Source: Franzmannia pantelleriensis (GTDB lineage Bacteria > Pseudomonadota > Gammaproteobacteria > Pseudomonadales > Halomonadaceae). Taken from it: 64,000 nucleotides of DNA. Below, piece by piece: positions 55,492-63,690 of this stretch. The translations under genes were made by a program, and so were the position numbers. Under the pieces are notes generated by a model. The model did not search any database and was not told the origin of the DNA. It saw only the letters and a program-made list of their open reading frames with translations. The stretch covers positions 1 through 64,000 of the forward strand of contig NZ_FNGH01000004.1 in NCBI RefSeq assembly GCF_900102875.1, written 5' to 3'. The first letter of the stretch is position 1. Each line of letters begins with the position of its first letter.

Positions 55492-56367
55492 ATGTCCTAT
55501 TTCACGATTGCCGGGGTACAGCTGCATGCCCTTCACCACGGTGACAATACCGATGCCATGCGCCACCGCATCAACTTGCTGATGGGGCGTTTTCCCAACG
55601 TGCAGATGGTGCTGTTCAGCGAGCTGGTAGCCACCGGCGCTTCTACTCATACCGCCGAGCCGATGCCCAGCAACATGGAGGCGATGTTCTGTCAGCTTGC
55701 CGAGGAGCATCGCATCTGGCTGATTCCCGGCTCGATGTTCGAGCGCGAAGGCGACAAGATCTACAACACCCTCAGCGTGATCAACCCCCAGGGGCAAGTG
55801 GTAGCCCGTTTTCGCAAGATGTTCCCGTTCCGCCCCTTCGAGGAGGGTGTCGAGGGGGGTACTGAATTCGTGGTCTTCGATGTGCCCCAGGTGGGACGCT
55901 TCGGGGTCTCGATCTGCTACGACATGTGGTTCCCCGAAACCACCCGCACCCTGGCCGCGATGGGCGCCGAGGTGATCCTGCATCCGACCATGACCGATAC
56001 CATCGACCGCGATATCGAGCTCTCCATCGCGCGCACCAATGCGGCGATCAACCAGTGCTATTTCTTCGATATCAACGGCGCGGGTGCCATGGGCAATGGT
56101 CGCTCCATCGTGGTCGGCCCGGCCGGCGACGTGATTCACCAGGCCGGTATCGGTGAGGAGATCATCCCGCTGGAGATCGATCTCAACCGGGTGCGCCGCG
56201 AGCGCGAGGTGGGCCTGCGTGGGCTCGGCCAGCCGCTCAAGAGCTTTCGCGACCGCAGCGTCGACTTCGGCGTCTATCGCAGCGAGAACGCGCCAGCGCC
56301 GTTCCTCGATACGCTAGGGCCACTGGTCAAGCCACGTCGGCCTGACAACGGCCATCACGATATCTGA
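55492..56367 (+). CDS. Carbon-nitrogen hydrolase (nitrilase superfamily amidase)
   Basis: This cytoplasmic enzyme of 291 residues should hydrolyse an amide, carbamoyl or nitrile bond. The catalytic triad is present: E44 in LFSELVATGAS, K109 in RFRKMFPFRPFEEG, C142 in SICYDMWFPETTRT. The chosen ATG has a GAGAGGAAC site and starts MSYFTIAGVQL, the usual first strand; the frame opens from 55414 but that part is leader. It is the first of four genes between doeX and doeC that I do not know as part of ectoine degradation. The substrate is unknown; an amide of a diamino acid or diamine is a hypothesis from context. Confidence 0.88.
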   Translation: MSYFTIAGVQLHALHHGDNTDAMRHRINLLMGRFPNVQMVLFSELVATGASTHTAEPMPSNMEAMFCQLAEEHRIWLIPGSMFEREGDKIYNTLSVINPQGQVVARFRKMFPFRPFEEGVEGGTEFVVFDVPQVGRFGVSICYDMWFPETTRTLAAMGAEVILHPTMTDTIDRDIELSIARTNAAINQCYFFDINGAGAMGNGRSIVVGPAGDVIHQAGIGEEIIPLEIDLNRVRREREVGLRGLGQPLKSFRDRSVDFGVYRSENAPAPFLDTLGPLVKPRRPDNGHHDI

Positions 56368-56541
56368 TTGCGCCGCTGGCGCTGCAGCAGGGAGAGCCAC
56401 TCGATGCTGATAAGAATGATTCGCCAGCTGCGCCAACTGTTTATGCGGCTGTCCGCTCAGGGGGGCGGCCGCCAGGACTCGCCGTCGGCCGCGGCCGAGT
56501 CGCCCACGCACAGGGAGCATCCTCCCCAAGGAGCAAGAGAA

Positions 56542-58008
56542 ATGAACAAGATCACAAGCATTTCCGATGTTCGCCGCTATTTTCACAACAACAAGACGCC
56601 GATCTACTTCATTTCGGCGACCAACTTCAATCTGCTCGGCATCGGCGATTGGGTGGGCAACTTTCGCCATATCAACTACATCGACTGCTTCGACGGGCGT
56701 CAGAAGAATGTCTTCGTGCCCAAGCAGAAGTTTCCCCGCGACTTCGAAAGCATCGAGGACATCAACAACTACCTGCTCGAGCACAAGGAGGTCATCGACT
56801 TCCTCAAGTCGCGCGGCGGTGAGGGTACCGCGACCTTTCTGATGTTCGACGAGCACACCGAGGAGGTGTGCGAGCAGCTCGGTCTCAAGGTGGCGTTTCC
56901 ACCGGCGGCGCTGCGCTCGCGCATGGACAACAAGATCGAGACCGTGCGCATCGGCAACAAGGTGGGCGTGCCCAGCGTGCCCAACGTCCTTGCCAAGGTC
57001 GACAGCTATGCGCATCTGCAGGAGGTCAGCGCCGAGCTGGGCACCCAGGATCTGGTGATCCAGTCCGCCTACGGGGATTCCGGGCACACCACCTTCTTCG
57101 TCTCCAACGAGGATGAGTATTACAAGTATGCCGAGGAGATCGAGGCCGAGCCCGAGGTCAAGATCATGAAGCGTATCAACTGCCGCGGCTCGGCCATTGA
57201 AGCCTGTACCACACGCTGCGGCACCGTGGTCGGCCCGTTGATGACCGAGCTGGTGGGCTTCAAGACCCTGACCCCCTACAAGGGCGGCTGGTGTGGCAAC
57301 GAGATGTTTGCCGGCGCCTTCAGCCAGGACGTTCGCGACAAGGCCCGCGACTACACCTTCAAGTTCGGTGAGGCGCTGCGTGAGGAGGGCTATCGCGGCT
57401 ACTTCGAGCTCGATTTCCTGATCGACATGGACACCGAGGAGGTCTACCTCGGTGAGCTCAACCCGCGCGTCACCGGCGCCAGCTCGCTGACCAACGTCGC
57501 GGCTTTCGCCCACTCTGACGTACCGCTGTTCCTGTTTCATCTACTGGAGTTCTCTGACGTCGACTTCGATATCGACATTGCCGAGATCAACGAGCGCTGG
57601 GCGCATCCCGACAGCATCGACAGCTGGAGCCAACTGGTCATCAAGCACACTGACGAGAGCATTGACCTGCTCACCCAGGCGCCCCAGTCCGGGGTGTGGA
57701 AGATGGCCGCCGACGGCAGTATCGATTACGACCACTACAGCTATCACCCGCATGCCGCAGAGAGCGAACAGGAGGCCTTCTTCGTGCGCATCAGCGGCGT
57801 CGGTGACTTCCGCTACGAGGGCGCCGACCTGGGCATTCTGATCACCCGAGGCCGGCTGATGGACGATGATTTCCAGCTCAACGAGCGCGCCAAGGCCTGG
57901 ATCGAGGCCATTCGCGGCCAGTTTGCTGGCCAGGCGCTGCAGGATCCTGTGGTCGAAGAGGTCGCCGTCAGTCATGCCATCGGCGGCGGTAACTTCAAAA
58001 TTCTGTAG
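56542..58008 (+). CDS. ATP-grasp ligase (biotin-carboxylase-like)
   Basis: This protein of 488 residues has the ATP-grasp plan: N-terminal domain with IYFISATNFNLLGIGDWVGN, nucleotide-binding VIQSAYGDSGHTTFFVSNED, and the metal-binding end of the fold in YLGELNPRVTGASSLTN. The enzymes activate a carboxylate as acyl phosphate and join it to an amine or other nucleophile. The family label biotin carboxylase is probably misleading, since no biotin-dependent partner genes are present. The ATG at 56542 has AAGGAG upstream; an in-frame ATG at 56404 also has a good GGGAGAG site and would add 46 residues, so the start is not settled. It lies between the amidase and the C45 hydrolase. Confidence 0.85.
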   Translation: MNKITSISDVRRYFHNNKTPIYFISATNFNLLGIGDWVGNFRHINYIDCFDGRQKNVFVPKQKFPRDFESIEDINNYLLEHKEVIDFLKSRGGEGTATFLMFDEHTEEVCEQLGLKVAFPPAALRSRMDNKIETVRIGNKVGVPSVPNVLAKVDSYAHLQEVSAELGTQDLVIQSAYGDSGHTTFFVSNEDEYYKYAEEIEAEPEVKIMKRINCRGSAIEACTTRCGTVVGPLMTELVGFKTLTPYKGGWCGNEMFAGAFSQDVRDKARDYTFKFGEALREEGYRGYFELDFLIDMDTEEVYLGELNPRVTGASSLTNVAAFAHSDVPLFLFHLLEFSDVDFDIDIAEINERWAHPDSIDSWSQLVIKHTDESIDLLTQAPQSGVWKMAADGSIDYDHYSYHPHAAESEQEAFFVRISGVGDFRYEGADLGILITRGRLMDDDFQLNERAKAWIEAIRGQFAGQALQDPVVEEVAVSHAIGGGNFKIL

Positions 58009-58013
58009 GTGCC

Positions 58014-59042
58014 ATGAACAAGCAGCTGGAATTTCGCAGCGTTGCGGAAGCGCAGCCCGGTGCCAAGTGGCAGGCGCTGTTCGAGCTCCACTGGCCGGCT
58101 TATGAGGGCTGGTATCTGTCGGAATCAGAGCGTGAGCGGCCCGGCTACCTGGCCTGCTATAACGCGTTGAGCCGGCACATGCCGGAACTGTTGCCGACCT
58201 ACGAGCGGCTGTGCGAGCTGGCTGGCGGTGGGGATCTGGCTGCGCGGATGCTGAGCCTGTATCGCCCGCCGGCCTACATCACCGGCTGCTCCCAGGCGGT
58301 GTTAGCCAACGCCCATGCCAACCTGCTGGTGCGCAACTACGACTACCCGCCGGAGCTGTGCGAGGGCACCATCCTCAGCAGCTGCTGGAACGGTCGCCGG
58401 GTGATCGCCATGAGCGACTGCTTGTGGGGCGTGCTCGACGGCATCAACGAGCAGGGCCTGACGGTGTCGCTGGCCTTCGGCGGTCGCACCACGGTCGGCG
58501 ACGGCTTCGGTGCGCCGATCATCCTGCGCTATATCCTCGAGTTCTGTACCACCACCCCCGAGGCGGTTGAGGTGTTGGCCAGGGTACCCACGCACATGGC
58601 CTACAACATCACCGTCAGCGACGCCCGCGGCCGCTATGTCACGGCGATGATCTCGCCGGATCGTCCGGCCTCGATACGCCGCGTGCCGGTGGCCACCAAC
58701 CACCAGAAGAAGATCGAGTGGTATGCCCATGCGCTGGCCTCGGAGACGCTGATTCGTGAGCGCCAGCTATCGATCCTGGTCGCCGACGAAGCCACTACCG
58801 AGCAGCGCTTGGTGTCGGCCTTTTTCGCGCCACCGCTGTTTCGCCGTGACTACCGACGCGGCTTGGGCACTATTTACACTGCTGTCTACCACCCGAAGGA
58901 GGGGCGTGCCAGCTTCTTCTGGCCCGGCGCCAGCCTGACGATGTCGTTTGCCGAGCCGAGAGAGCAGCAGTTGACGATCCACTATGGCAGCCGGGCGACG
59001 AGCACGGCTGAGAGCAACAGGACGGGACACCATCATGAGTGA
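58014..59042 (+). CDS. C45-family autoproteolytic acyltransferase/hydrolase
   Basis: This N-terminal-nucleophile enzyme of 342 residues resembles acyl-CoA:6-aminopenicillanate acyltransferase. The precursor would cleave itself before C92 in AYITGCSQAVLANAHANL, freeing the Cys as nucleophile. Conserved features follow: LLVRNYDYPPELCEGTI, AMSDCLWGVLDGINEQGLTV with SLAFGGRT, and ATNHQKKIEWY. Family members hydrolyse or transfer acyl groups on amino acids and beta-lactams. It starts five bases after the ATP-grasp stop and overlaps the decarboxylase by eight bases, so the three genes are tightly coupled. The substrate is unknown. Confidence 0.85.
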   Translation: MNKQLEFRSVAEAQPGAKWQALFELHWPAYEGWYLSESERERPGYLACYNALSRHMPELLPTYERLCELAGGGDLAARMLSLYRPPAYITGCSQAVLANAHANLLVRNYDYPPELCEGTILSSCWNGRRVIAMSDCLWGVLDGINEQGLTVSLAFGGRTTVGDGFGAPIILRYILEFCTTTPEAVEVLARVPTHMAYNITVSDARGRYVTAMISPDRPASIRRVPVATNHQKKIEWYAHALASETLIRERQLSILVADEATTEQRLVSAFFAPPLFRRDYRRGLGTIYTAVYHPKEGRASFFWPGASLTMSFAEPREQQLTIHYGSRATSTAESNRTGHHHE

Positions 59043-61818
59043 GATGACCGAGTCGGATACGCCGTACACGGCGCTGGGCTTCTATCACAAGATCTCGCAG
59101 CTGCGCGCCGACACCTGGAATGCTCTCAAACGCGACCTGGGCAAACTGGTGCGGCTGCGCGACGAGGCCCAGGCGCGCAATCTGGTCAAGGCGGTCGACG
59201 TCAAGCTGACCCGCCTGGAGATCATCGAGGACTATCACGCCTTTCCCTCCAAGGAGGATTTTCGTCACCTCTGGTCGCTGTTCGACCGCGAGGAGTACGC
59301 GCTGCTCGAGAAAGTGGTCAAGCGCCTGGTGCGGGCGCTGATCAGCGAGTCCTACCGCCGCCGCCACGTCGATCTCAGCGAGACCGATGCCGACGCCGAG
59401 GACCTCGAGGCATTGGATGCGTTGGCCCAGCTGCGCCGCGGCCACCCGGCCTCCAATAGCTCATCGCAGCCCTATTTCGAGCTGCTGATCGTCGATGCCA
59501 TGTCGACCCAGGAAGAGGAGGTGGTGCGCGAGGCCTTCCACAACCTGCGCCGTCCCGAGGACCGCTTCGTCTATGATGTGGTGACGGTGCGTAGCTTCGA
59601 GGACGCGTTGATCGCAATCCTGGTCAACCCCAACATCCAGGCCTGCCTGATCCGCTACGAGTTTCCTTACAAGTCGAAGTACAACCTCAGCGCCTTGAGA
59701 AACTACCTGGAGGGGCTCTCGGAGATAGAGCTGGAGAGCAAGTCCGAAGCCGAGCGCAGCATCCTGCTCAGCTCGATGATTCGCGAGATCCGTCCGGAGA
59801 TCGACCAGTTCCTGGTCACCAGCGGCGACGTCGAGGCCACCGCCAGCCAGGATATCCGCCACTTCAACCGGATCTTCTATCGCGAGACCGACTACATCGA
59901 GCAGCATCACACCATCCTGCGTGCCATCGATGACCGCTACCGTACGCCGTTCTTCGATGCCCTGCGCGAGTACAGCAAGAAGCCCACTGGGGTCTTCCAC
60001 GCCATGCCCATTTCGCGCGGCAAGTCGGTGACCCGCTCGCACTGGGCGGGGCACATGATCGACTTCTACGGCATCAATATCTTCCTCGCCGAGACCTCGG
60101 CGACCTCCGGGGGGCTCGACTCGCTGCTGCAGCCCTACGGGCCGATCAAGAAGGCCCAGGAGTATGCCGCCCGGGCCTTCGGCTCGCGGCAGAGCTTCTT
60201 CGTCACCAATGGCACCTCTACCGCCAACAAGATCGTGGTCCAGGCGCTGGTCAAGCCCCGCGACATCGTGCTGATCGACCGCGACTGCCACAAGTCGCAC
60301 CACTACGGCATGGTGCTGGCCGGCGCCCACGTCGCCTACCTCGACTCCTATCCGCTCAATGACTACTCGATGTACGGCGCAGTACCGCTCAAGGAGATCA
60401 AGAAGACGCTGCTGGCGCTCAAGCGCTCCGGCCAGCTGCACAAGGTCAAGATGCTGCTGCTGACCAACTGCACCTTCGATGGCGTGGTCTACAACGTGCG
60501 CCGGGTGATGGAAGAGTGCCTGGCGATCAAGCCCGACCTGGTGTTCCTGTGGGACGAGGCGTGGTTCGCTTTCGCCACCTTCAACCCCACCTACCGGCCG
60601 CGTACCGCCATGCACGCGGCGCGCACCCTGCTCGACCGCTATCGCAGCGACGCCTACCGCGAAGAGTACGCCGCCTGGAAGGCCGAGTTCGACCAGTGCG
60701 ACCCGGATGACGATGCCACCTGGCTCGAGCAGCGGCTGCTGCCCGATCCCGACTTGGTAAGGGTGCGCGCCTATGCCACCCACTCGACCCACAAGACGCT
60801 GACCTCGCTGCGCCAGGGCTCGATGATTCATGTCCACGACCAGGACTTCCGGCACAAGGTCGAGGGGCCGTTCCACGAGGCCTATATGACCCATACCTCG
60901 ACCTCGCCCAACTATCAGATCGTGGCCTCCCTGGACGTGGGGCGGATGCAGGCTGAGATGGAGGGGTTCGAGCTGGTGCACGCCCAGGTCGAGGCTGCGC
61001 TGTCGCTGCGCGAGCAGCTGTATACCAACCCGCTGCTGCTGAAGTACTTCGAGGTGCTCAAGAACAGCGACATGATCCCGCTGGAGTACCGCCAGTCCGG
61101 CGTCGATACCTTCTACGACCCCAGCACCGGCTGGAACAAGATGGAGGAGGCCTGGGCCCACGATGAGTTCGTGGTCGACCCCAGCCGCATTACCATGGCG
61201 ATCGGCAAGACCGGGATCGATGGCGATGCGTTCAAGAATGAATACCTGATGAACAAGTTCGGCATCCAGATCAACAAGACCTCGCGCAACACCGTGCTGT
61301 TCATGACCAATATCGGTACCACCCGTGGCTCCATTGCCTACCTGCTCGACGTGCTGATCAAGCTGGCCAAGTCCTTCGACCGGCGCTGGGAGGACAGCAG
61401 CCGCCCCGAGCGCAAGATCATCGAGCACCAGATCAAGTCGCTGACCCAGGATCTGCCGCCGCTGCCCGACTTCAGCCGCTTCCACGACGCCTTCCGGCCA
61501 CTGACCGAAAGCCCCGAGGGGGACATCCGCCGCGCCTACTTCCTTAGCTACGACGAGGAGAACACCGAGTACCTGCGCTTCGACAACGGCGCGCTGCAGG
61601 CCGAGATGCAGGCCGGCCGCGACGTGGTCTCGGCGAGCTTCGTGATTCCCTACCCGCCGGGCTTTCCGGTGCTGGTACCGGGGCAGGTGATCAGCGCCGA
61701 GATCCTGCGCTTCCTGCAGGCCCTCGACGTCAAGGAGATCCACGGCTATCGCCCCGAGCTGGGCTTGATCGTATTCACCGAGGAGGCCCTCGAAGCCACC
61801 GAACAGGGCGCCGACTGA
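59035..61818 (+). CDS. Orn/Lys/Arg decarboxylase family PLP enzyme
   Basis: This large cytoplasmic decarboxylase of 927 residues is of fold type I. The first 160 or so residues are a charged helical region not typical of LdcC/AdiA, followed by a receiver-like wing domain (YFELLIVDAMSTQEEEVVRE), then the PLP domain with RSFFVTNGTSTANKIVVQAL, LIDRDCHKSHHYGMVLAGA, the PLP-binding Asp in FLWDEAWFAFATF and Schiff-base K587 in THSTHKTLTSLRQGS, and the C-terminal domain. Members decarboxylate lysine, arginine or ornithine. In this locus, 2,4-diaminobutyrate is an attractive but unproven substrate. It starts inside the C45 gene (eight-base overlap) and is followed by a 192-base gap before doeC. Confidence 0.88.
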   Translation: MSEMTESDTPYTALGFYHKISQLRADTWNALKRDLGKLVRLRDEAQARNLVKAVDVKLTRLEIIEDYHAFPSKEDFRHLWSLFDREEYALLEKVVKRLVRALISESYRRRHVDLSETDADAEDLEALDALAQLRRGHPASNSSSQPYFELLIVDAMSTQEEEVVREAFHNLRRPEDRFVYDVVTVRSFEDALIAILVNPNIQACLIRYEFPYKSKYNLSALRNYLEGLSEIELESKSEAERSILLSSMIREIRPEIDQFLVTSGDVEATASQDIRHFNRIFYRETDYIEQHHTILRAIDDRYRTPFFDALREYSKKPTGVFHAMPISRGKSVTRSHWAGHMIDFYGINIFLAETSATSGGLDSLLQPYGPIKKAQEYAARAFGSRQSFFVTNGTSTANKIVVQALVKPRDIVLIDRDCHKSHHYGMVLAGAHVAYLDSYPLNDYSMYGAVPLKEIKKTLLALKRSGQLHKVKMLLLTNCTFDGVVYNVRRVMEECLAIKPDLVFLWDEAWFAFATFNPTYRPRTAMHAARTLLDRYRSDAYREEYAAWKAEFDQCDPDDDATWLEQRLLPDPDLVRVRAYATHSTHKTLTSLRQGSMIHVHDQDFRHKVEGPFHEAYMTHTSTSPNYQIVASLDVGRMQAEMEGFELVHAQVEAALSLREQLYTNPLLLKYFEVLKNSDMIPLEYRQSGVDTFYDPSTGWNKMEEAWAHDEFVVDPSRITMAIGKTGIDGDAFKNEYLMNKFGIQINKTSRNTVLFMTNIGTTRGSIAYLLDVLIKLAKSFDRRWEDSSRPERKIIEHQIKSLTQDLPPLPDFSRFHDAFRPLTESPEGDIRRAYFLSYDEENTEYLRFDNGALQAEMQAGRDVVSASFVIPYPPGFPVLVPGQVISAEILRFLQALDVKEIHGYRPELGLIVFTEEALEATEQGAD

Positions 61819-61869
61819 CAGAAAATTCTGGCGTTAGCCGGGCTGAGACAAAAAAAACCACACTCCCCC

Positions 61870-61899
61870 GCGGCGGCGAACGAAAAGTCTCGCCGCCGC
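61870..61899. other. Hairpin between the decarboxylase gene and doeC
   Basis: A perfect ten-base stem (GCGGCGGCGA with TCGCCGCCGC) and ten-base loop, 52 bases after the decarboxylase stop, with no T-run on the plus strand. It may separate expression of the four inserted genes from doeC. The rest of 61819-62010 shows only the GGGGGAGG ribosome site of doeC. Confidence 0.5.
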
Positions 61900-62010
61900 T
61901 CCAGCGTTATCCTGTGGGCATACAGCGAGCGGCCCCGGCCGCTCGCGCCACGTTTTGCCAATGCCGGATGCGCAGCCAGAGCGCGCCGGCGCGACAGGGG
62001 GAGGTGTCCC

Positions 62011-63492
62011 ATGACCCAGTCCATCAAGCTCGAAGATCCACGCCTGTTTCGTCAGCATGCCTATATCGATAGCAAGTGGACCTACGGTGACGGTGGCCGC
62101 GACGAGGCGGTGACCGACCCGGCCACCGGCGAGGTGCTGGGGCATATCCCGCTTCTCGAGGCCGAGCAGATCCGCGGTGCGGTGGATGCCGCCGAGACGG
62201 CCTTCGTGCAATGGCGCGCACTGCGTGCCGACGAGCGCTGCGAGCGGCTGCTGGCCTGGTACGACCTGCTTCAGGCGCACCGCGAGGACCTGGCGACCAT
62301 CATGACCCTGGAGCAGGGCAAGCCGATGCCGGATGCCCGCGGCGAAGTGGAGTACGGCGCCAGCTTCGTACGCTGGTTCGCCGAGGAGGGCAAACGCACC
62401 TTCGGCGAGACCATTCCCAGCCATATTCCCAACGCCGCGCTCGGCACCCTCAAGGAGCCGGTGGGCATTGCCGCGCTGATCACGCCGTGGAACTTCCCGC
62501 TGGCGATGATCACCCGCAAGGCCGCGGCGGCGCTGGCCGCCGGCTGCACGGTGATCGTCAAGCCGGCCAATGAGACGCCGTTCACGGCGCTGGCGCTGGC
62601 CGAGCTCGCCGAGCGCGCCGGGATCCCCGCCGGGGTCTTCAACGTGGTGCTCGGCGACCCGCCCGAGGTGTCGCGCATCCTGTGCGCCGAGGAGCGCGTC
62701 AAGGCGCTGTCGTTCACCGGCTCGACCCGGGTCGGTCGACTGCTCCTCGAGCAGTGCGCCGGCACCGTGAAGCGCGTATCGCTGGAGCTGGGGGGCAACG
62801 CGCCCTTTATCGTCGGCCCCGATATGGACCCCAAGGAGGCGGCGCTGGCCGCGGTGGCGGCCAAGTTCCAGACCGCCGGTCAGGACTGCCTGGCGGCCAA
62901 CCGTATCCTGGTGCACGAGTCGATCCACGATGCCTTTGTCGAGCACTTTGCCGAGCGCATGGCGGCACTGACCGTGGGTAACGGCCTGGAGAGCGAGATC
63001 GACCTCGGCCCGCTGATTCATCGCCAGGCGGTGGACAAGGCGGCCAGCATCGTCGATGACGCGCTCTCCCGCGGTGCGACCCTAGTCGCCGGCGACCAGA
63101 ACCAGGCGCCGGGGCCCAATTTCTTCATGCCGGTGCTGCTCACCGGGGTCACGCCGCAGATGCAGGTGTGGCGCGAGGAGAACTTCGCGCCGGTGGCAGG
63201 CATTACCGCCTACGCCGACGACGACCAGGTCATCGAGATGGCCAACGACACCGAGTACGGCCTGGCCGCCTACGTCTACACCCACGATATCCGCCGCATC
63301 TGGAAGCTGCTGCGGGCGCTGGAGTTCGGCATGGTCAGCGTCAACTCGGTTAAGATGACCGGCCCGCCGGTGCCGTTCGGCGGCGTCAAACAGTCGGGCC
63401 TCGGCCGTGAGGGCGGCATCACCGGTATCGATGAGTATCTGGAAACCAAGTATTACTGCCTGGGCGCCCTGGGCTCGGTTTCCGGTAGTTGA
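62011..63492 (+). CDS. doeC: Aspartate-semialdehyde dehydrogenase of ectoine degradation
   Basis: This enzyme of 493 residues oxidises aspartate 4-semialdehyde, made by DoeD, to aspartate with NAD(P)+. It is a member of the succinate-semialdehyde dehydrogenase-like ALDH group, with catalytic C293 in FQTAGQDCLAANRILV, Glu in VSLELGGNAPFIVG, the NAD motif SFTGSTRVGRLLL, and ITPWNFPLAMITRKAAAALA. The GGGGGAGG site precedes the ATG. It matches DoeC in family and in position before doeD, apart from the four genes inserted upstream. Confidence 0.93.
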   Translation: MTQSIKLEDPRLFRQHAYIDSKWTYGDGGRDEAVTDPATGEVLGHIPLLEAEQIRGAVDAAETAFVQWRALRADERCERLLAWYDLLQAHREDLATIMTLEQGKPMPDARGEVEYGASFVRWFAEEGKRTFGETIPSHIPNAALGTLKEPVGIAALITPWNFPLAMITRKAAAALAAGCTVIVKPANETPFTALALAELAERAGIPAGVFNVVLGDPPEVSRILCAEERVKALSFTGSTRVGRLLLEQCAGTVKRVSLELGGNAPFIVGPDMDPKEAALAAVAAKFQTAGQDCLAANRILVHESIHDAFVEHFAERMAALTVGNGLESEIDLGPLIHRQAVDKAASIVDDALSRGATLVAGDQNQAPGPNFFMPVLLTGVTPQMQVWREENFAPVAGITAYADDDQVIEMANDTEYGLAAYVYTHDIRRIWKLLRALEFGMVSVNSVKMTGPPVPFGGVKQSGLGREGGITGIDEYLETKYYCLGALGSVSGS

Positions 63493-63493
63493 G

Positions 63494-63640
63494 CTTGCTG
63501 CGCTCGGCCATACTGCGTTGGATCTTTATTCGAACATGCTCATTTACAGAACGTAAACTCCGCTGTTCTCATCAAGATCCGCCTTGTCTGGCCTTCGCTC
63601 GCAGAGCTCTCAAGATTAGTGGTTGCCATCAATTGATATG
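63494..63640. repeat. Possible dispersed intergenic repeat between doeC and doeD
   Basis: This 147-base stretch is less GC-rich than its surroundings. It has a small inverted repeat TTTAC-AGAAC-GTAAA (63544-63558) and, on the minus strand, a CGGAGTTTACGTTCTGTAAA core. I recall CAGTTTAC...GTAAATGAGC cores of this kind in the intergenic DNA of several gammaproteobacteria, but cannot confirm it here. It contains no gene. Confidence 0.4.
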
Positions 63641-63646
63641 AACATC

Positions 63647-63668
63647 CTCCCCGGCGGGACCCGGGGAG
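63647..63668 (+). other. Hairpin just upstream of doeD
   Basis: An eight-base stem CTCCCCGG/CCGGGGAG with six-base loop, ending 22 bases before the doeD ATG and next to its purine-rich ribosome site. It may affect doeD translation. Confidence 0.45.
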
Positions 63669-63690
63669 CCCTGAGAGAAGAGAGAACGCC

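Noticed and set aside
59461-61743. 760-codon open frame on the minus strand
   Set aside because: It is antisense to the decarboxylase, which shows PLP motifs across the same span; no recognisable domain in the antisense reading.
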